From Phymorhynchus buccinoides (taxonomy: Eukaryota > Mollusca > Gastropoda > Neogastropoda > Raphitomidae), in contig CM065713.1 in assembly GCA_017654935.2 (NCBI GenBank), positions 15,772,447 to 15,836,446 of the forward strand: a stretch of 64,000 nucleotides of DNA, given 5' to 3'. Positions within the stretch are counted from its first letter, which is position 1; each line of letters starts with the position of its first letter. A program made the translations under genes and the position numbers. The notes under the pieces were generated by a model, which worked only from the letters and a program-made list of their open reading frames with translations, was not told the DNA's origin and searched no databases. Positions 58,848 to 64,000 of this stretch are shown in pieces.

Positions 58848-59215
58848 CCTTCTTCTTCTTCGATCGCTCAGACAGTTGCCTCTCAATCATGAGCGCAGAT
58901 GCATCATGCCGCCGTTGTGCGCCTAAGTAAGAAATAGTTAGGCCCAGCATGTCCGACTTCGGCTGGAGGAAATCTTCTTGAAAGTGTTTCTTGAAAAAAG
59001 GCAAGGAGAATGGACCGGAAAGGGAGACTGGACCGGAAAGGCAGAAAGATAGCAGATGACAGAAAGCAAGGGGAAAAGGCAGAATCAAAGAGAGTGACAG
59101 ATTAGACGAAGCTACAGGCACAGAACTTCCAGAAGGTGGGGGAACTATTAATACAAAAGACCCCCCCCCCCCCCCCCCGGTATCCCCACAGGGGGGTGGG
59201 GTGGGTAGACTAATG
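58848..59215 (-). mobile_element. (GAA)n-tailed SINE-like retroposon, second 3' module
   Basis: CTTCTTCTTCTTCGATCGCT, GAGCGCAGATGCATCATGCC, CGACTTCGGCTGGAGG and CTTCCAGAAGGTGGGGGAAC. It ends about 15 bases from the donor of the exon at 59231. Confidence 0.82.
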
Positions 59216-59230
59216 AGTGAACTTGTGAAC

Positions 59231-59374
59231 CTCCTCTGAGGCGTCACTCCAACCACCCCCTGGGCCACCACCGGCTGCTCCTCCCCACCACCCCCAACCA
59301 CCTCCAGCTGAGGCCTCGGGGAGGGCGAGCAAGGGGAAGGCGGAGGGGGCATCTGAAGGGTGCCGGCGTAGTGC
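59231..59374 (-). CDS. Novel protein, exon c (Pro- and Gly-rich)
   Basis: The acceptor TTGTTCATGCAG (minus, above 59374) and a weaker donor GAGGAG/GTTCAC give 144 bases, phase 2 in and 2 out. The product is HYAGTLQMPPPPSPCSPSPR, then PQLEVVGGGGEEQPVVAQGV and VGVTPQR. Phase fits both exon b and exon d. A competing frame ends in a stop just past the donor and would disagree with exon b. Confidence 0.72.
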
Positions 59375-59701
59375 CTGCATGAACAAACAAACAAACAAAT
59401 CAATGAATGACAAACCAACCAAACAAACACATTTTTAGTTACACTGGGTAATGAGATTTAAACATAAGTGCATTTTTCACACTCAGCTCTGTGGTCAAAA
59501 CACACACACACAAAGAAATCCCCCCCCCCAAAAAAAACAACAGCAACACAAAACTATGAAAACTAAATAAAGAAGCATCAAAAGCAGCAACAATGTGAAG
59601 ACCAACTAAGAAAATCATCATTATAATATACATCAACATCCACCCCCACCCCCCAAAAAAGGAGAGAGAGACGAATGAAGGAGAAACAAAGAAAAACAAG
59701 G

Positions 59702-59816
<115 letters not shown>

Positions 59817-59964
59817 AGGAGGCAGACAGAGGCAGACAGGCAGGCAATATTTAGACATTTTGTTATACCGTAATTATTATGTGTGGTGCTAAAATCATTT
59901 AAAAATCAAACATAATAATTAATATAAATAATAAAAATAATTTGCCGTGGGCAAAACATATAAA

Positions 59965-60188
59965 GACGCAAGTCAAAAGACGTCACTCCACATGAGGAAT
60001 GAAAATGAACTAAAATATTTCAGTCGTTTCGGGTCAAATTGCGTCCCCAAAAAAATTTTCATATCGCGTCACCATCGGTGGTCCATCTTTGCAAATCGGT
60101 TTTTTTACAGCTTTATTACATGGTGCATCTTGTCTTGATCAACTGGTAAGCCTTAACACATCGAAGTCGACCAATTTTGACTTACGAT
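59965..60188. mobile_element. ~220-bp MITE-like repeat, GACGCAAGTCAAA ends (copy 2)
   Basis: Homologous to 57575-57795 throughout (CACATGAGGAATG, TCACCATCGGTGG, ACACATCGAAG). Confidence 0.72.
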
Positions 60189-60194
60189 AGCTTT

Positions 60195-60610
60195 AATAGA
60201 CGACTTTCGGAAGAAAAAAACTAGAGGAGAGCACTTCGTGAAAATTTGTTTGATTACCTCGACTTACTCGGTCAAAACCACAGCAACCATGGCAGCAAGG
60301 CATCGAAGCTTAAAACCGCAGGATGCCAGTGAGCGACTTGCAAACTTTTTTTTTTTAGAAAAATAAGGGGTGGCCAGTTGCTACAAAGTGATAGAACTTG
60401 CAAACTGTGACGTAAAAATATAAATTACATCAAATTTAGAATGACGCACTGCGTTCTACATGCTGTGTGTCTCCTCAAGCATACGAAGCGAGCGCTGGAG
60501 ATCTACTTGAAGGTCGAGTAACTTCCCCTGTTTGACCGATTGAATTAGGCGAGATCACTCCCACACACCATGAAATTACTCCCCTTAATTATTTCTGAAC
60601 AATTCGAATT
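60195..60610 (+). repeat. ~400-bp dispersed repeat (copy 2 of 2)
   Basis: Matches 53575-53995, ending CCCTTAATTATTTCTGAACA in both. Confidence 0.85.
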
Positions 60611-60845
60611 TCAATTGCTTCCAGATTAAATACTCGACTTTTCTTTCAAATAAGTAGTCAAAGAATTCCGAAAGAAACCTCTTCCCAGTTGTTACTTTTT
60701 TACATCTACTAATGCCACAAAGTTTTAAAACCGGATGAATCTGCATTATTTTTAAAAAATATTCTCTAAGAGTATGAAAAACCGATGCAAACCGGCTAGT
60801 GAAGAACGGTTGTAAAGGCAAAAGAATCGGAGAGTGTACAATGAG

Positions 60846-61339
60846 TTAACCCTTTCGCCCGCCAATGTCGCATTTATGCACCACAATGGTTCAACACCCA
60901 TGTCACTAAAAGGCACCAAGTCAGGGCCTGATAGCATTATCCGAAGACCCTATTTTCTTAATTTGGGGAGGTAAGAATTTAGCCCTAATGTTATACATGT
61001 CACAGAGGAGTTCCCAATATTGCAGATGCACTTTTTTCTCTCTAACCATTTAAGCTTAACCCTTTCTCCGCCAGCCATCGCTGAGCCAAAAATGTCCATT
61101 AAACTTACTTGGCTTCAGAATAGATTTCGTCTGCAATATTGTGGGGTTTCTCTGTGACACATTTATAATAGGGTCAATCCTTACTACCCAATTATGGAAC
61201 ACAATATCATTGAATAACAGACCCTGATTTCAATGGTTTTAATGTCATTGTGGTGCAAAAATGTGACATTGGCGATGAAAGGGTTAATGGTATTTGGGGG
61301 GGGGGGGGGCTGGAAAACGTCTGGCAGCAAAAGGGTTAA
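60846..61339. mobile_element. piggyBac-like MITE interrupted by a second copy
   Basis: Outer element: left TTAACCCTTTCGCCCGCCAA (60846), right CTGGCAGCAAAAGGGTTAA (ending 61339). It is split at its internal AAGCTTAA by the element 61056-61287. The right end lies 5 bases from the splice donor of exon b. Confidence 0.9.
61056..61287. mobile_element. Nested piggyBac-like MITE, opposite orientation
   Basis: TTAACCCTTTCTCCGCCAGC on the left and GGCGATGAAAGGGTTAA on the right. TTAA (61056-61059, 61284-61287) is duplicated from the host element's own internal TTAA. Confidence 0.9.
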
Positions 61340-61344
61340 AGAAC

Positions 61345-61507
61345 CTGAGCAGGCAGCAGGACAGGGACGAGGGGCTGACGGTGGTTCCATGAGGGCAGTG
61401 AGGGGTGTAGCCCTGAGGAGACACTGCCATGACCGGGTTCCCCACAACGCCGTCGCACAGCTGGCAGCAAGGCGAGGGGACGTGAGGGCTCCACTGGAGC
61501 GGGAAAC
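61345..61507 (-). CDS. Novel protein, exon b (Cys knuckles)
   Basis: The acceptor GGATTTGAAG (minus, above 61507) has a modest pyrimidine tract. The donor CTCAG/GTTCTT is weak. Phase 1 in joins exactly to exon a and phase 2 out to exon c. It encodes GFPLQWSPHVPSPCCQLCDG, then VVGNPVMAVSPQGYTPHCPH and GTTVSPSSLSCCLL. CCQLC and HCPH echo YCPHC in exon a. The first 47 bases could be intronic if the better acceptor at 61461 is used, but that breaks phase. Confidence 0.72.
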
Positions 61508-61560
61508 CTTCAAATCCAAATCCAATTTTTTAAATAAACTTTACGCCCACAACAGAAAGT

Positions 61561-61586
61561 TGGGGGGGGGGGGGGGGGGGGGGGGA
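61561..61586 (+). repeat. Poly-G tract
   Basis: A run of about 24 G just upstream of the exon b acceptor on the gene strand. Confidence 0.95.
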
Positions 61587-61869
61587 AGATGCAGTTCTGC
61601 AAACCCCCATGCCAATGTTTTTTTTTTTTAAACTGACAATGTTCACTGAGAAGTGCTCAACATTTTGCAGTAGTGCAATCTCCCTTATAAGACCTCCTAT
61701 TATAAGACTCCCTCCCATATAAGACCAACTTCTCTGAGACATTGCCCTTCTTTGTAAGTAATAAAATTACCTCCCTTATAAGACCCCTCCCTACTAAGAC
61801 CTCATTTTGGATTATTTTTTAGAGAGATTAATACATGTATTTTGTATTAACAGTTTCACTTATTTTTAA

Positions 61870-62035
61870 TGTTTATATTCATTGATACTTGTCTTCATGT
61901 TGATTATTCTTGGCTTGTCTTTAATGTGTATGTTTATCTGTATGTTAGTGTTTAGGCTTTTGTTCAGCGCTTTGAGCTCCCTGTAAAGGGAGTTAAGCGC
62001 TCTATAAATAACCATTATTATTAGGATTCTCCATA
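61870..62035 (+). mobile_element. LINE 3' end with (ATT)n tail
   Basis: GCGCTTTGAGCTCCCTGTAA, then AGTTAAGCGCTCTATAAATA and ACCATTATTATTA. This hairpin-plus-trinucleotide ending is typical of RTE/CR1-type 3' ends. Confidence 0.7.
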
Positions 62036-62879
62036 AATGGAGAATACTATTGCATTCGTCAAAATTCTTCTTTCTTCTTTTTTTTTTTCTTTTTCTTTTT
62101 CTTCCCCTTTTTTCGTCTGATTTGGCTGAAATTTTCACGGATGTCGTTCATGTTTTCAGAATTTATAACTACAAAGTAGATTTGCAACACTTCCGGCATA
62201 AAACCCAACCGGAAGTCCGAACCGGAAATGCCACAGCTATGGTCAGGCATCCAAAACTGGAAGCGACATCACAAAACTAACTATTGGATATTGTTGCCCT
62301 TATGTTGGCCCAGGTCTGAAAGGAGTTTGTTGACAATATGTTAAATAGTTTGGAAGTTATTCAAATATAATATATGTATATTTGGTTGAGTTACTTTCAA
62401 CATTTTTTTCATTTTTCAACCGATTTCGCATAAATTTACAGGACAATTGACGGACACTATTCTCATGCTCTATATCCAATATTATTTTAAAAAACGGCTT
62501 CGCGGAATGCATTCCTATTTTCACTGATTATTAAGGAGTATCTGTGCAACACTTCCGATATGAAACTGATCCAGAAGTGCCAACTGGAAGTGGGGACAAA
62601 CATTTTCAAATTTATTTACTCCAAATCCCTTCAACAAAATGCATAGAATTTTGACCAAATTACTTTTTCGTTGCCACTGGGATTAACATGTGCTAAGTGC
62701 ATGGGCACACAGGACCTCGGTTTATAGTCTCATCCGAAAGACTCCACGTTCAAACCATAAGGCCTAGTGCAAAGTGAGAAGAAAAATCCCCTGTACCCAG
62801 GTTGGAACTGGGGTTTACTTGACACAAGGCGAATGCGTGACCTCTGTGCCACTCCACACCAAGTGGAAGACTATGACTC

Positions 62880-63135
62880 TCAAACTAGGGGGCACTCGCA
62901 CCGGCTCTAGTGCTTGTAGTCAAAAGGATCTGCTGGCTTTTCGGGGGACCTTCCCCAAAGCCATCCGTCCTCAAACCCCCTTGGCCGAGAGAGAGAGTGG
63001 GGATGTACCCTGGGCAAGGCTTCTCCGCTACAAATTCCTTAGCACAGCCCACCGGAATGGCCGTTTTCCTCTCTGCATTGTGGCAGACATAGTCGGAAAC
63101 GACAGGCTCAGACTGGCATACCCCGCCTTGGCTTA
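62880..63135 (+). repeat. Dispersed repeat with GTGGGGATGTACCCTGGGCA
   Basis: GTGGGGATGTACCCTGGGCA followed by AG also occurs at 29698-29720. The surroundings give short open frames with no known protein match. Confidence 0.5.
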
Positions 63136-63430
63136 AGACCAATTGACATAGGCTGGAACACCAAGGCTACATCCAAATGTTATGCTCTGCATAGCTATGC
63201 GAGGATTTGTCTTTAGCCATGGCAAGCTCCTAGCGTAACATCATCAGTCTCCCAAATCCTCCAAAGTCGGAGTGTGGCTGCCAACGTGGCATGGTAATCA
63301 AAAACGGTCACACATGTAATGTTCTCATCCTTAGCTGGTGCATTTGTGCCACGGCGTTCAAGCGCTTCGGCTGTTGGAATAATCCCTGGAGTCTTTTAGC
63401 CAGGGTACAACAACAACAGACTACAAATAC

Positions 63431-64000
63431 CTTGGCCGTAAGGGTCTAGGAAAGGTGCAGGACTGCTCAGCAGGGAAGGAGTGACACGATGGCCTGGATA
63501 TGAACCCGTGCTCGGCGGTGGCTGCTGAAGATCCGACTGACCCCTTCTCTCCCTCGACGTTGGCGACGTTGGGCCATCGCAGTGCGGGCAGTAACCCAGC
63601 TGATTCTGGGAATGGTTGTCCACCACGCCTCCTCCTGCTAATGGGATAACGGTGCCGGCCAGTGGCGAGCGGGTGGGGTCAAACCCTCCTCCTCCTATGC
63701 CGCCACCACCACCACTCGGTAGACAATTCGGCATCGGCGCAGGCCTCCAGACATGGTCGCACTGTTGATGGTTGACATAGGGGTTGACGGAGGTGGGGGT
63801 GGAAATGGACCTCTGATGCTTCTGCCCCTGCGCGATGGTCGTCCTCCCCGGCAGCTCGCAGGAAGTAGGAGAAGGATGGTAGTAAGAGCCCAGCTCCTCC
63901 GCTTCGATCATGTGCGTGGTGATTCCGGCGGCAGGGTTTTGGGGAGTGGAAGGCTCCGTGATGGGCCGGAAGTGATGAGGGGCGCTAGGCACCGACTTGG
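63431..64000 (-). CDS. Novel protein, exon a (partial, runs off the window)
   Basis: Open to the right edge in one frame and closed by a GGCCAAG/GTATTT donor, phase 1. The 190 codons include SAPHHFRPITEPSTPQNPAA, HMIEAEELGSYYHPSPTSCE, RSISTPTSVNPYVNHQQCDH, a poly-Gly tract and LGYCPHCDGPTSPTSRERRG, ending LLSSPAPFLDPYGQ. The Ser/Pro/His-rich composition suggests a disordered cytoplasmic or nuclear region. No family was recognised. The upstream exons and the start codon lie outside the window. Confidence 0.82.

Noticed and set aside
59210..59374. Alternative frame of exon c ending EEVHKFTH with a stop
   Set aside because: It conflicts with the phases of exons b and d, which agree on another frame.
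62774..63142. 120-codon frame near the right end
   Set aside because: It falls in a dispersed repeat also found near 29700.

Overview
The window is animal nuclear DNA, most likely from a mollusc and probably a marine gastropod. I infer this from a dopamine D2-like GPCR of invertebrate type, canonical GT-AG introns, very dense (TG)n, (GA)n and minisatellite arrays, LINE and SINE fossils, and many short terminal-inverted-repeat (TIR) elements. There are no operons, CRISPR arrays or bacterial signals.

Two protein-coding genes can be supported. Gene 1 (+ strand, left end) is the 3' half of a dopamine D2-like receptor: a large exon 417-1714 (TM4, TM5, a ~340-residue third intracellular loop, start of TM6) and a terminal exon 3451-3692 (TM6, TM7, short Cys-ending tail). 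They are joined by a 1.7 kb intron filled with LINE debris. Decayed partial copies of its own exons lie around it at 287-340, 3300-3343, 3821-4576 and 5084-5150.

Gene 2 (- strand) runs from beyond the right edge to about 34541. I built its exons by matching splice sites with reading-frame phase: 64000-63431, 61507-61345, 59374-59231, 56751-56711, (one missing link), 51056-50993, 49583-49449, 47259-47060, 45316-45001 and a giant 8.1 kb exon 42642-34541. The predicted product is well over 3000 residues, mostly low complexity. It has scattered CxxC knuckles, several internal repeat families and one hydrophobic stretch, and I recognise no named family. The acceptor end of one exon (45316) and the 3' end of the giant exon are tandemly duplicated next to the functional copy, as in gene 1.

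The rest is accessory DNA. It includes a 5'-truncated 3.3 kb LINE (9266-12548, - strand) inserted in a ~70-bp minisatellite (7830-13075), a 1.7 kb G-rich 28-bp minisatellite (15172-16845), and a composite hairpin plus TG/GA array (17691-18450). It also includes TTAA-flanked piggyBac-like MITEs (one nested in another at its internal TTAA), TA-flanked palindromic MITEs, a GGCC-ended MITE family, (GAA)n-tailed SINE-like retroposons, and long homopolymer-G runs that make the assembly locally doubtful. Stretches 5150-7030, 22813-24215, 24900-26375, 31990-33340, 42643-43830 and 62040-62880 hold nothing else I can support.
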